Assembly: GCA_963575745.1 (NCBI GenBank)
Contig: CAUYUJ010014171.1
Coordinates: forward strand, 610,186 to 674,185
DNA: 64,000 nt
From: Prorocentrum cordatum
Taxonomy: Eukaryota; Sar; Dinophyceae; Prorocentrales; Prorocentraceae
Direction: 5' to 3'
The first letter of the stretch is position 1. The number at the start of each line of letters is the position of its first letter. The position numbers were made by a program, and so were the translations under genes. Under the pieces are notes generated by a model. It saw nothing but the letters and a program-made list of their open reading frames with translations. It searched no databases and had not been told where the DNA came from. Positions 44,203-52,490 of this stretch are shown in pieces.

Positions 44203-45202
44203 ATGAATATTCTCCATCACGACAGGAAAAGCAGTGTGCCCCATGTATGGAGCACGACAACAGAGCATGTGACCGCATCAGTGCAGGGTATCTCGGTTTC
44301 TCCCATCCCACACTACTCGGACACTGCATCTCTCTTGGAACGGAAATGGCCAGTGCAGCTCTCGACAGACATCCGGAGTTGGGCCCAATATTGGCACTCG
44401 TCTACTATTCAGGCTTTTGCCAATCTCATACCCCTTCCCATGGGCATGCCCATCGAGTCAGTTCAAGTTTACACAGATGCCACAGCAGGGGGTTATCGCT
44501 ATGAAGGCAACAGGTGTCAACCGGCTTGGGCCTTCTGCTTACTTGCACTCACTGCCATGGGGGTTTCTCTGATAGGACATCTTGCAGGGCCACTCAGAGG
44601 CTGGGACGCTTCAGACACTTGTGCGTCTCTACGAGCAGAGCTGGAGGTGGCCATTTGGGCCAGCGCCTGGCTGCTGCAAGCGCCCGTGCATCTGCGCCAG
44701 GCCACAGTCAGCTTTCACACTGACAACGTGGACGTGCTCAGAGTATACAGGGGGTTATACGTGCAGGGCGCTCTCCAACCAGTCAGGCGTCTCCTGGATT
44801 GTCTCATCCAGGCCATAAGAATGTGCGTGCACAATGTCGTTTTTGAGCATGTGCATGGACACGCAGCACACCCTTGGAACGAGTGCGTCGACACACTTGC
44901 GCGTCTCTACGCCATGGATATACTCCCTGAGTTCTTTGACCCAGTCTGGAGGTACTTCATTTCCCAGGAAGAACACGACAAGGCACTACCATGGATTTGG
45001 TTGGCATACGCTGATCCGACTACGCAGGAGGCTTACCCGCCCCACTACGGACAGCACCTACCCACCACCCAGGCTCCCACTACGGGCTTCACGGACATCA
45101 TCCCGGCCCCCAAGAAGGTTCCCAAAGGCCTCAAAACCTTCGCGCTTGGGTGGTGTGCTATTGCCAACGTGCTCTCCCTGGACCCCCGCGCGTACAAGGC
45201 CC
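44203..45202 (+). pseudogene. LINE ORF2, first part: RNase H and start of endonuclease
   Basis: ATG at 44203. RNase H motifs with residue numbers from that start: VQVYTDATAGG (Asp 92), SLRAELEVAIWAS (Glu 146), FHTDNVDVL (Asp 174) and HGHAAHPWNECVDTLA (His 220, Asp 230). All four positions expected of an active site are there. The protein continues through a 70-residue linker to ALGWCAIANVLSLDP, which matches the first strand of an endonuclease/exonuclease/phosphatase fold, and is cut off at 45202 by the inserted transposon. Read past that point, the same frame runs on through the transposon end and a CT repeat to 45372, which is meaningless. RNase H upstream of the endonuclease is unusual, since LINEs of the I and related clades carry it after the RT. 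Confidence 0.78.
45195..45202 (+). other. Target-site duplication, left copy
   Basis: CAAGGCCC, identical to 51046-51053. Within the LINE reading frame it spans the end of YKA. Confidence 0.85.
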
Positions 45203-45204
45203 CG

Positions 45205-45244
45205 TGGGACTCCCGTGGGCCACTCTCTTGGCCAAATTTCATGG
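45205..45244 (+). repeat. Terminal inverted repeat, left
   Basis: Begins TGGGACTCCCGTGGGCCA and ends CCAAATTTCATGG. It is the exact reverse complement of 51003-51042 over 40 bases. Confidence 0.95.
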
Positions 45245-45247
45245 CGC

Positions 45248-45329
45248 CTCTCCCCCTCCCTCTCTCTCTCTCTCTCGTTCTCTCTGTATATCTTTCTCTC
45301 TCTTCTATTCCGTGCTCCGTATATCCATC

Positions 45330-45361
<32 letters not shown>
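45248..45361 (+). repeat. CT-rich subterminal tract
   Basis: CTCTCT runs at about 45260-45280 and 45333-45361 with mixed pyrimidines between them, just inside the left terminal repeat. Confidence 0.9.
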
Positions 45362-45363
<2 letters not shown>

Positions 45364-45480
45364 GGCCGCTGACGATTATTTTTTATCCGCGGTCCTCGCC
45401 AGACAGGTTCCCCCCCCCTGTCCTCTCGGCCGATGGCGATTATTTACACATGCGGCCCCCTCTAGCGCACAGGCAGGTTC

Positions 45481-46722
45481 TCACCAGACGTGGCCCTTCA
45501 ACCTGGCCATGGCGACGGCCGAGCCGAGCTCGAGAAACATATCTGGACAGCTGGCGCGCCTGTAGCGCCACGCCCAGAAGTGCACCCAGTTCTCGAGCTG
45601 CGCCTGCGACTCCTTGCTGTACGTGTTCATCGTGGTTGGGACGACGTTCTTCACGTGCGACCACAGCCCGTCCTGGAGCTGCGTCCCGCCGTAGCAGCAC
45701 AGGACGTCGCCCCCGCTCAGGGTCAGCGTCTTGACAGTCGCCCAGATGCGCTTGGCGTGCTTGACCTTCGTGTGGTTCTCGAGGCGGCGGTAGCACCGCG
45801 CTCCGTCTGTGTGCCAGATCAGCACGTCGGCCCCCGTGTGAGCTGAGATCAGCGGCGCGGTCTCATCCGTGCTCTCGGGGCGCGTCGGGCCGCCACGGAC
45901 CGCATAGAAGGGCGGCAGCATGTGCACGACGGCGTGTTCGTGGTCTCCGCGCTTGCACATGCCGAACACGCGGATGTGCATGTTGCGCCCGTTCTTGAGC
46001 TGGACGACCCGCAGGGTCGTGGCGTCGGTCTCGCACTGGCCGCTCAGCACGATCGACTTCTGCTCTTCCCTCGAAGCAGCCGAGACGATCTCCAGCAAAC
46101 TCTGCCTGACCGCCTCGCACTGCTTGTGGCCCATCTTGGCAATCAGCGCCATGTCGGCTGTACTCATGCGGGACGTCAGGGCGCCGCACGACAGGAAGGC
46201 GACGCCCGCCAGCTTCGGGAGAGGCACTTCCACATCCGCCCACGTGCCGCTCGTGACCTTCACCTGCACCGAGGACGACGAGCAGGCCTTGCGCTGACAC
46301 CTCTGGACTGGATGCCGCTTCTCGCCCCTGTGAATCACCGAACCCAATGGCCATCCGCACCTGGGGCAAACGTTCTCGGAGGGGTCGCCGAGGTACCCCG
46401 CCTGGACCATCAAGTCGTAAGCATCCTTGGTCTTCAGAGCCCTGAGGTCCTCGTACGTGTAGATCTTGGCTAAGGAAGACCTGCCGCGCCGCACGCGGGA
46501 CACCCGCTGGCGCTTGGGCGTGTAGAACACGCCCGTGGCTTCCAAGCGCTTGCGTTTGGCCTGGGCCGCCTTGCGCGCCTTCCGCGCCTTGGCCAAAATG
46601 TCGCGGCGGCGCGAGGCGGCCTGCACCGACCGCTTGTTGCGACGCTTCTGGGGGAAGCGCTGCCCTCGCGTGCGGCTTCGACCCCTGGCCTCGGAGGCGG
46701 CGGGGCGACGGTGGACGGTCAT
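45481..46722 (-). CDS. IS1595/Merlin-type DDE transposase
   Basis: Start chosen at the ATG complement 46720-46722 (MTVHRRPAAS), giving 413 residues; the frame stays open upstream to 46926. Residues 11-85 are Arg/Lys-rich and probably bind DNA. Residues 119-147 form a zinc ribbon: CPRCGW (Cys 119, 122), then CQRKAC (Cys 142, 147). Catalytic candidates are Asp 233 in GQCETDATTL, Asp 306 in IWHTDGARCYRRL and Asp 351 in TQLQDGLWSHVKN, where relatives have E in the third place. After this comes QLENWVHFWAWRYRRA, matching the YL-x-EF-x-WR box of the family. Zinc ribbon plus DDE in this order is that of ISXO2/IS1595 and eukaryotic Merlin transposases, which cut at the terminal repeats. No stop or frameshift interrupts it. 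The stop TGA is the complement of 45481-45483. Confidence 0.85.
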   Translation of the reverse strand: MTVHRRPAASEARGRSRTRGQRFPQKRRNKRSVQAASRRRDILAKARKARKAAQAKRKRLEATGVFYTPKRQRVSRVRRGRSSLAKIYTYEDLRALKTKDAYDLMVQAGYLGDPSENVCPRCGWPLGSVIHRGEKRHPVQRCQRKACSSSSVQVKVTSGTWADVEVPLPKLAGVAFLSCGALTSRMSTADMALIAKMGHKQCEAVRQSLLEIVSAASREEQKSIVLSGQCETDATTLRVVQLKNGRNMHIRVFGMCKRGDHEHAVVHMLPPFYAVRGGPTRPESTDETAPLISAHTGADVLIWHTDGARCYRRLENHTKVKHAKRIWATVKTLTLSGGDVLCCYGGTQLQDGLWSHVKNVVPTTMNTYSKESQAQLENWVHFWAWRYRRASCPDMFLELGSAVAMARLKGHVW

Positions 46723-47122
46723 CCCTGGCTCCAGGCGCGATAGCACGGGCGAGGCAGTGCGCGAGAGGCGCGGGCACCCGCGGCTCTGGCTGCCGATTCG
46801 GCCAAGAAACGGCTGCGGCGATGACAGCAACCATACCGGATGGACGGCGATGGCGGCGGCGGCGGCGACGACGACGACGTCTGCGGGGGCGGCTGGATTT
46901 CTTAGAACGGCAAAAGAAAATGGCATGATAACGCGCGGTACTTGTGGATAACCCTATCAAGACACAACATGTTGGCGGCGCGCGCCCCCAGCTCATCTGG
47001 GGCGCAGCGGCGCGCGCCACCTCGGCAGCGCGCGCGGCATCAGCGCCCGAGCTGAGGGTGCCATCGCTGCCCGCGAAACCCGCGCGCCGCACCTGCCCGC
47101 CCGCGCTCTCGCGGCCGCCCGC
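46723..47122. other. Spacer between transposase and ATPase genes
   Basis: GCG- and GGC-rich, with GCGGCGGCGGCG at 46850-46866. On the minus strand this is the upstream region of the transposase. No separate gene was recognised. Confidence 0.4.
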
Positions 47123-49162
47123 TCACTCCTGACTCTGAGAACCGAGGAAAGCGTGCGCCTCGTCCTCCTCCGCAGCCGAGGGCATCGCAGGCACAGCGGG
47201 CGCCCCCTCCTCGGCCAGCATCTGCGAGAGCTGGACCTCGAGATCGTCGCGGGGCGGGGCCGCGGGCCCAGATGCAGTGGACGACGCCGCGGCATGTTGC
47301 TTGGCGGGGGACGGGCTGTCGACATTGAGCGTCATCCCCGAGAGCAGGCGCTTCCGAAACGTCAGGCGCTCAGGGGACACGCGCTCTCGCTTCACCTGTC
47401 GGGAGGGGCTCAAAGATGATGTCCGCCAAGGCCGAGGCAGCGTTTCAGCGTTCAGAACGCGTTGAAGTGCTCCCTCAGCCCTAGGACCCCACCCCGCAGG
47501 GCCGCATCTTTGAACCCCCAAACCTGGACGAACGACGGGGCTGGCAAAGAACCGAGGGCCGCGTCTGAGGACTTCTTGCGGTTCTTCTCCACGGCGGAGT
47601 CCACGAGGAGCCGCTCCTTCTCCAAGAGCTGCTGGATATTGGCGGGCGGGGTCATGTCGCCGTCCTTCTGCAGTAGGTACAGGCGCTTCCCCTCGGCCGT
47701 CAGGAAGGTCTCGCCCTTGAAGTTAATGCGCGGAACATCTTTCTCCTCAGTGCCTGCTGGGCGCCAGTAGAGGTATTCCTGGGTATTCACCAGAAACGCA
47801 GAACGCTTGAAGAAAGCCAGCATGCATGCGCGGGTCGCCTTCTCGGAGAAGGCAGGGCGCACGAGCTCGAAGAATTCCTGGAACTTCACGGAGGGCCAGC
47901 GGTCCAGCTTCTCGGCATTCGGATCGTAAGTCTGGTCCGCCAAGCACCGAGGCTCCCCCTTCTTCCATTTCGTTGCGCCCCACCTGGCCCAGCACATGCT
48001 CTCGTACTGGCCGACGTCGAGCAAGGCCTTCACCATCTTGGGCGGGAGGAGATTCAAGCAGCCATCGTCCACAAAGTCCCCCATGAGAATGTCGCCGGGC
48101 TCGCCTCGCAAGAAATCGATCTCAGGCGTGACGCGGATGCAACAACCCGCGGGGTCCAATCCGTGGACCCGCGCGTTCCTGCGGCACATTGCCATCAGGA
48201 ATGCGCGCCCGAGCGGCGTCTTGCCGATGTTGGGCTCCCCAATGAGGACAAGCGAATCGTTGCTGTTGATCAGCTCCTGCATGGCTTCGAGAACGCGAAG
48301 GTTGAAGTGGTCCTCGCAGAGGATCACGTTGTTTTCGAACTCCTTCTTTGCAAGCGCGCCCTCCGCCGCGAGCCCGCTCAACGCCTTCGCCACCAGGGGG
48401 ACGGGCCAGCCGTAGAGGGGGGCGCCTTTGCGTAGCGCCTTCGTCTGCCATACCAGCTGCTTGAGCTCGGCCGTGGAGCGAGGCGCGTTCTTCAGGATGT
48501 ATTCGAAGCCAGCGTTTATATCCTCGTCCGAGAGCTCGTAGAACTCGTTCACCTTGGTGGCCGTCTTGACGTCTGGCGATAAGAAGAAAGCCCGACACTG
48601 TTTGCCTCCGAACCGCTCGAAGGCGTATTGCCAGACCTTGACCCCCACCTGGCGGCGCGATCGAAAAAACAAAATGGCGAGGGCGCCGCGCCCTCGCCAC
48701 CCTTTTGTTTCCCCAATCGTGCACCTTGGGATGCTGGAAGCAGAGCTTCTTGACGCTCCCGAAAGCCATGCTGGCGAAGACGGCCGTCTTCGCCTTGTTG
48801 GGGATGACGCAGTGTTTGATTATGGTCTTCGTGCCGTCGGGGGCGTCAAGGATACAAATCTGCAGCGTCATGTGGTGTTGCGGCGCCGTCTTGAACCCGA
48901 ACGGTGGCGGCAGATTGTGGTAGCTGTCGTCCTTCCAGGCCGCCTTGTATTGCTCGTCGAGCTCGGGGGGGACTGGGTCTCTATGCCCCGTGATGAAATC
49001 AATGTAGTGCACCAGTGGGTTCTCGTTGGCCCCGATGTCGTCCGTGAGTTCGAGAAAAGGCTCGATTTCTCCACGGGGCAGCACGCCCGTTACCATTGGT
49101 GCAGGAAGAGGGCGGCAATACCAGCCCTCGGTCGCCGATTTCAGGTCCTCGTAAGCGGCCAT
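47123..49162 (-). CDS. P-loop ATPase of the DNA transposon, three exons
   Basis: Proposed exons on the minus strand are 49162-48725, 48648-47461 and 47395-47123, making 632 residues. Exon 1 (146 residues) starts MAAYEDLKSATEGWYC and has no named motif. Exon 2 carries LVLIGEPNIGKTPLGRA, a Walker A loop (GEPNIGKT, residues 283-290), and GDILMGDFVDDG, a Walker B-like strand ending at Asp 337. Further on is KKGEPRCLADQTYDPN, which could be a sensor region. Exon 3 is a disordered acidic tail (VKRERVSPERLTFRKRLL onward). The order and spacing recall superfamily 3 helicases of Rep proteins or AAA+ partners of transposases such as IstB/TnsC, but I cannot decide between them. The frame is clean outside the two introns. 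An in-frame stop lies about 90 bases upstream of the chosen ATG, so an extra 5' exon is possible. Confidence 0.6.
47396..47460 (-). other. Proposed GC-AG intron, 65 nt, in the ATPase gene
   Basis: On the minus strand the exon ends at the codons for EHFN, then GCGTTCTGA, and the intron closes with CCCGACAG before GTGAAGCGAGAG. GC donors are accepted in dinoflagellates. Without splicing the frame stops two codons later. Inferred from frame continuity only. Confidence 0.4.
48649..48724 (-). other. Proposed GT-AG intron, 76 nt, with internal hairpin
   Basis: Minus strand boundaries are CCAAAG|GTGCAC and GCCGCCAG|GTGGGG; the join is in phase and gives FQHPK then VGVKVW. Inside, 48676-48686 pairs with 48688-48698 (GGCGAGGGCGC and its complement), extended by one more pair. 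After a 3-base bulge, AAACAAAA (48667-48674) pairs with TTTTGTTT (48703-48710). Confidence 0.65.
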
Positions 49163-49258
49163 GCCGCGGTCTTGAATGACGCTGAGGGTTTGCCAGAAGG
49201 CGCACGCTCGGCGTTGCGATTGGGCCCAAACAGCTACGAGCAGCGAGGGGGGTCAGGA

Positions 49259-49775
49259 AACGCTGGGTTCCTCCAAGATTCCTGGATTCCTGGATTACTC
49301 CTGTGTTCCTGGGTTTCTCCTGGGTTCCTGGGTTCCTGGGTTCCTCCTGGGTTCCTAGGTTCCTGGGTTCCTCGGTTCCTCCTGGGTTCCTGGATTCCTC
49401 CTGGGTTCCTGGGTTCCTCCTGGGTTCCTGGGTTCCTCCTGCGTTTCTCTTGGTTTCTTGGGTTCCTCCAAGGTTCCTGGATTCCTGGGTTCCTCCTGTG
49501 TTCCTGGATTTCTCCTGGGTTCCTGGGTTCCTCCTGGGTTCCTGGGTTCCTTGGTTCCTCCTGGGTTCCTGGGTTCCTCCTGGGTTCCTGGGTTCCTCCT
49601 GGGTTCCTGGGTTCCTCCTGGGTTTCTTTTGGTTTCCTGGGTTCCTCCAAGGTTCCTGGGTTCCTGGGTTCCTCCTGTGTTCCTGGATTTCTCCTGGGTT
49701 CCTGGGTTCCTCCTGGGTTCCTGGGTTCCTCGGTTCCTCCTGGGTTCCTAGGTTCCTCTTGGGATCCTGGGTTTC
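49259..49775 (+). repeat. GGGTTCCT minisatellite inside the transposon
   Basis: Units of GGGTTCCT and CCTGGGTTCCTGG alternate over about 500 bases, with GATTCCT and TGTTCCT variants. Longer blocks recur (the stretch near 49450-49540 resembles 49620-49710). Frames read as collagen-like NPGGTQEPR on the minus strand and are compositional. Confidence 0.9.
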
Positions 49776-49839
49776 TCTTCCGCCTCCTCCCAAGCCCCTT
49801 GCTGGCTACCGAAAGGTACCCGAAGACGGCCGAAGAGCA

Positions 49840-49950
49840 CCCGAAGTGCTCCCGCACGGCTCCCGAAAAACACCCGGAGGGCACCCGCAAGGCACCCGAA
49901 AGGCACCCGAAGGGCACCCGCAAGGCACCCGAAAGGCACCCATCCTCAGA
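49840..49950 (+). repeat. AAGGCACCCG repeats, first block
   Basis: Ten-base units AAGGCACCCG and AGGGCACCCG, ending in GGCACCCATCCTCAG. A shorter second block with the same end lies at 50180-50229. Confidence 0.85.
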
Positions 49951-50179
49951 ATTCGGGGGTCGACGCCGATAGTAAAAATGCACAACGTCATAATGATTAT
50001 GATACTTCTTCAAATCTGATTTTTGCACTTAACGAGAAATGCTTCGCTTTCCGTTCATATGCAACGGCAACAACAAAAAAAAACCCAAAAAAAAAATTCT
50101 CGAGCGTTTCCCCCTTCTGAATGGTATATTTGGGGAGTTGCGCGGCACGTGTATACTCGCAATGCACTCCGCTAATTGC

Positions 50180-50229
50180 TAAGGCACCCGCAAGGCACCC
50201 GCAAGGCACCCGAAAGGCACCCATCCTCA
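50180..50229 (+). repeat. AAGGCACCCG repeats, second block
   Basis: Four units followed by the same CCATCCTCAG end as the first block, in the same orientation. Confidence 0.8.
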
Positions 50230-50483
50230 GCAACCAGCTGGGCCTTGAGTCTGCTGCCGTCGCGGGAAGGGGATGGCGGGCACGAAAGAGAGGGTAACCA
50301 GAAAACTTGGTTGAGGGAGAGAGAGGTGAGGAGAGGGGAGGGGCATCGAAGGGACATTGAATTTGCGATGCCCCTGGGTTCCCTCCTGGGTCTCCTCCAG
50401 GGGTCTCCTGGGGCCTCTCTGGGGCCTCTCTGGGGCCTCCTGGGGCCTCCTGGAGCCGCCCGCTCCCCAGGGGGAGGGGTGGC

Positions 50484-50773
50484 GGAAGCGAAAAACCAAA
50501 AAAAACACAAGGAAAAACCAAAAAACCCAAAGAAACCAAACACCAACAGCCGAAAAACCAAAAAAACACAAGGAAAAACCAAAAAAACCCAAAAACAACC
50601 AAAGATTTCGATACTTCGTCCACCCCCGCCGCCCTGACAGCGAAAGTGTTGTAAACTTTGGTTTTTTTGTTTTTTTTGGTTTTTCCTTGTGTTTTTTTGG
50701 TTTTTCGGCTGTTGGTGTTTGGTTTCTTTGGTTTTTTTGTTTTTTCCTTGTGTTTTTTTGGTTTTTCGCTTCC
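50484..50773 (+). repeat. Large foldback (inverted repeat) inside the transposon
   Basis: The left arm 50484-50604 is A/C-rich (CCAAAAAAAACACAAGG words). The right arm 50656-50773 is its near-exact reverse complement (CCTTGTGTTTTTTTGG words). A 51-base loop lies between them. The arms are themselves internally repeated. The hairpin stands about 230 bases inside the right terminal repeat. Confidence 0.9.
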
Positions 50774-51002
50774 CACATCCCTGTGTGGCGCTTTCCAATC
50801 GAATCCCTTTGTTGCGGTTTCCAAAGGATTCCTGCTGTGAGGCGTTCCACTGGAATCCCTTTGGAATGTTTTCCAAAGGGGTCCTGTTGCGAGGATGGGA
50901 GGGAAGAGTGCGATTGCAACGCTATGCGTCTGCAATGCAATGCAAACAAAGAGGAGGACATGCATGCAGACAAACAGGAGGAGCAGGAGCAAGAGCAACC
51001 CA

Positions 51003-51042
51003 CCATGAAATTTGGCCAAGAGAGTGGCCCACGGGAGTCCCA
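51003..51042 (-). repeat. Terminal inverted repeat, right
   Basis: Begins CCATGAAATTTGG and ends GGGAGTCCCA. Exact reverse complement of 45205-45244. Confidence 0.95.
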
Positions 51043-51045
51043 TGC

Positions 51046-51053
51046 CAAGGCCC
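51046..51053 (+). other. Target-site duplication, right copy
   Basis: CAAGGCCC, identical to 45195-45202. The LINE frame resumes here as KAHKGGPDRY. Confidence 0.85.
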
Positions 51054-52490
51054 ACAAAGGGGGCCCCGACAGATACCAAGGTTTCAATGCCACTGGCCGA
51101 ATGATGCAGCTCGCGGGCCAATTCGCACAGAAGCCTTACTTCCTGGTAGGTACCGTGGAGACGCGTCTTCGTCGCACGGGCACCTCCGAGCTAGGCCAGT
51201 TCTACCTGTTGCACTCACAGGCCTCCGACGCCGGAGGAGAGGGCTGCACGCTATGGGCCAACGCACATTGGGAATACCAGCCAGGTCTTACAGTGCAGCC
51301 TTCTCACCTACAGGTACTGCATGCAGAGCCTACAGTGCACATTGTGGCCGTACGGGCCCCAACTATGTCGCTCTGTGTTTGCGTGGCGCATGCTCCGCAC
51401 TCCCCTCGCCCCCCAACGGACATCGACAGTCGGTGGTCTCGGTTGCGACACTACATACAACAACACAAAGGGGACTCTGAACACTTGGTCACGCTAGTGG
51501 ATGCCAACGCCGCTCTGGGATCCCAAACGGACGCTCACGTGGGCCCCATACATGCCGAAAAGCAGAACCTCCCAGGGAAGCACTTTCATGACTTCCTCAA
51601 GGCTACCTCTCAGAGGGCCCCATCGACCTTCTACGAGGACCCCTCAGGCTCATCGGCTACCTGGACAGCTCCAGGGGCCAAAACAACAACCCACCGCAGG
51701 GACTACGTGGCGATGTCAATGGACGTTGCGGTGCCAGCGCAGGGGGTCAACCACGACATCGATCTCACTGTATCACACCCAGATCCAGATCACAACGTGG
51801 CAGCTGCGCGCCTTTTGTTTCCAACCTCCGAGTTCATGCCGGAGGCGCCCAGGCCCTGCAAAGTCAAGCACGATCCGACTCTTTACACGGATCCGACCTC
51901 AGCCCAGCTATTCCAGCACATGCTCATGCAGTTCCGCCCCCCGCCATTCAGTGTGCACAGCACAGACCATACTAAGGCGTGTGAAGACCACGTACGACAG
52001 TGTATGAGCACTGCATTTCCTATACGAGAGACAGCTACAGGGAGACAACCAAGGCAATCCTGGATCAGCATCGACACCCTGAGCCTTCAGGACGAAAGAA
52101 GTATATACTTACGCCTCTCCCGCAGGATCCTCCTCTGGGCCAATCGCAACATGCTGCGCGTTCTTTTCTTTGCTTGGCAGTGGGCAATTGCATCCATCAG
52201 CTTCGAGGCTGACGACGCACCAGCCACTGGCCGCTTCCCTAGCCTGCCCGCCTTAGTTTGCCAGGTTCGTTCCCTACACAGTCAATGCCTGCTACTTCCG
52301 CAGGCCACAGCATCGCTACTAAGGAGACAAGCCTACATTAGGGAACGACACTCAGGGAAGGGATCAGGAGGACAAGGATTGGGACGACCCAGGATGTTGG
52401 CGCAACGGGGGCACCAAGGGGTATCCGCCATCATCCTACCACCACCATTCCTACCATCAACCTACTTGGACGGGACGGTACAAGGAGGAG
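51046..52490 (+). pseudogene. LINE ORF2, second part: AP-type endonuclease
   Basis: Open in the frame that continues ORF2 across the insert. Endonuclease/exonuclease/phosphatase motifs come in order: FLVGTVETRL (metal-binding Glu), GGEGCTLWAN, VTLVDANAALG (the GD-x-N-like strand), SSATWTAPGAKT, THRRDYVAMS and DIDLTVSHPDPDHN, where the final DH is the usual catalytic Asp-His. This domain nicks the target to prime reverse transcription. After about 52330 the sense weakens, and the RT lies in another frame, so a frameshift falls between about 52330 and 52500. The original frame stops at 52651. Confidence 0.78.

Larger units (their letters stand above)
45203..51045 (-). mobile_element. DNA transposon with 40-bp TIRs, DDE transposase and ATPase
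   Basis: Perfect 40-bp inverted repeats lie at 45205-45244 and 51003-51042. Flanking them, CAAGGCCC occurs at 45195-45202 and again at 51046-51053, an 8-bp target-site duplication. Deleting the element with one duplication copy restores the LINE endonuclease frame (reading YKA then HKGG). An 8-9 bp duplication is the known habit of the IS1595/Merlin group, matching the transposase inside. Both genes are on the minus strand, ATPase first. Non-coding parts are a CT-rich subterminal tract, a GGGTTCCT repeat, AAGGCACCCG repeats and a large foldback. The outermost 2-3 bases beyond the perfect repeats do not pair. Confidence 0.9.

Noticed and set aside
44203-45372. RNase H frame ending naturally at 45372
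   Set aside because: After 45202 the frame reads transposon end and CT microsatellite; the true continuation starts at 51046.
48122-48644. Continuation of the ATPase N-terminal frame after the hairpin
   Set aside because: Beyond the proposed intron this frame gives Arg/Gly-rich nonsense, while the neighbouring frame carries the Walker motifs.
49234-50028. Collagen-like NPGGTQEPR repeat protein on the minus strand
   Set aside because: Every frame of the GGGTTCCT minisatellite gives a similar low-complexity product; it lies in the non-coding part of the transposon.
50357-51002. N-terminal extension of the endonuclease frame
   Set aside because: It translates the foldback arms inside the transposon and is not part of the LINE protein.
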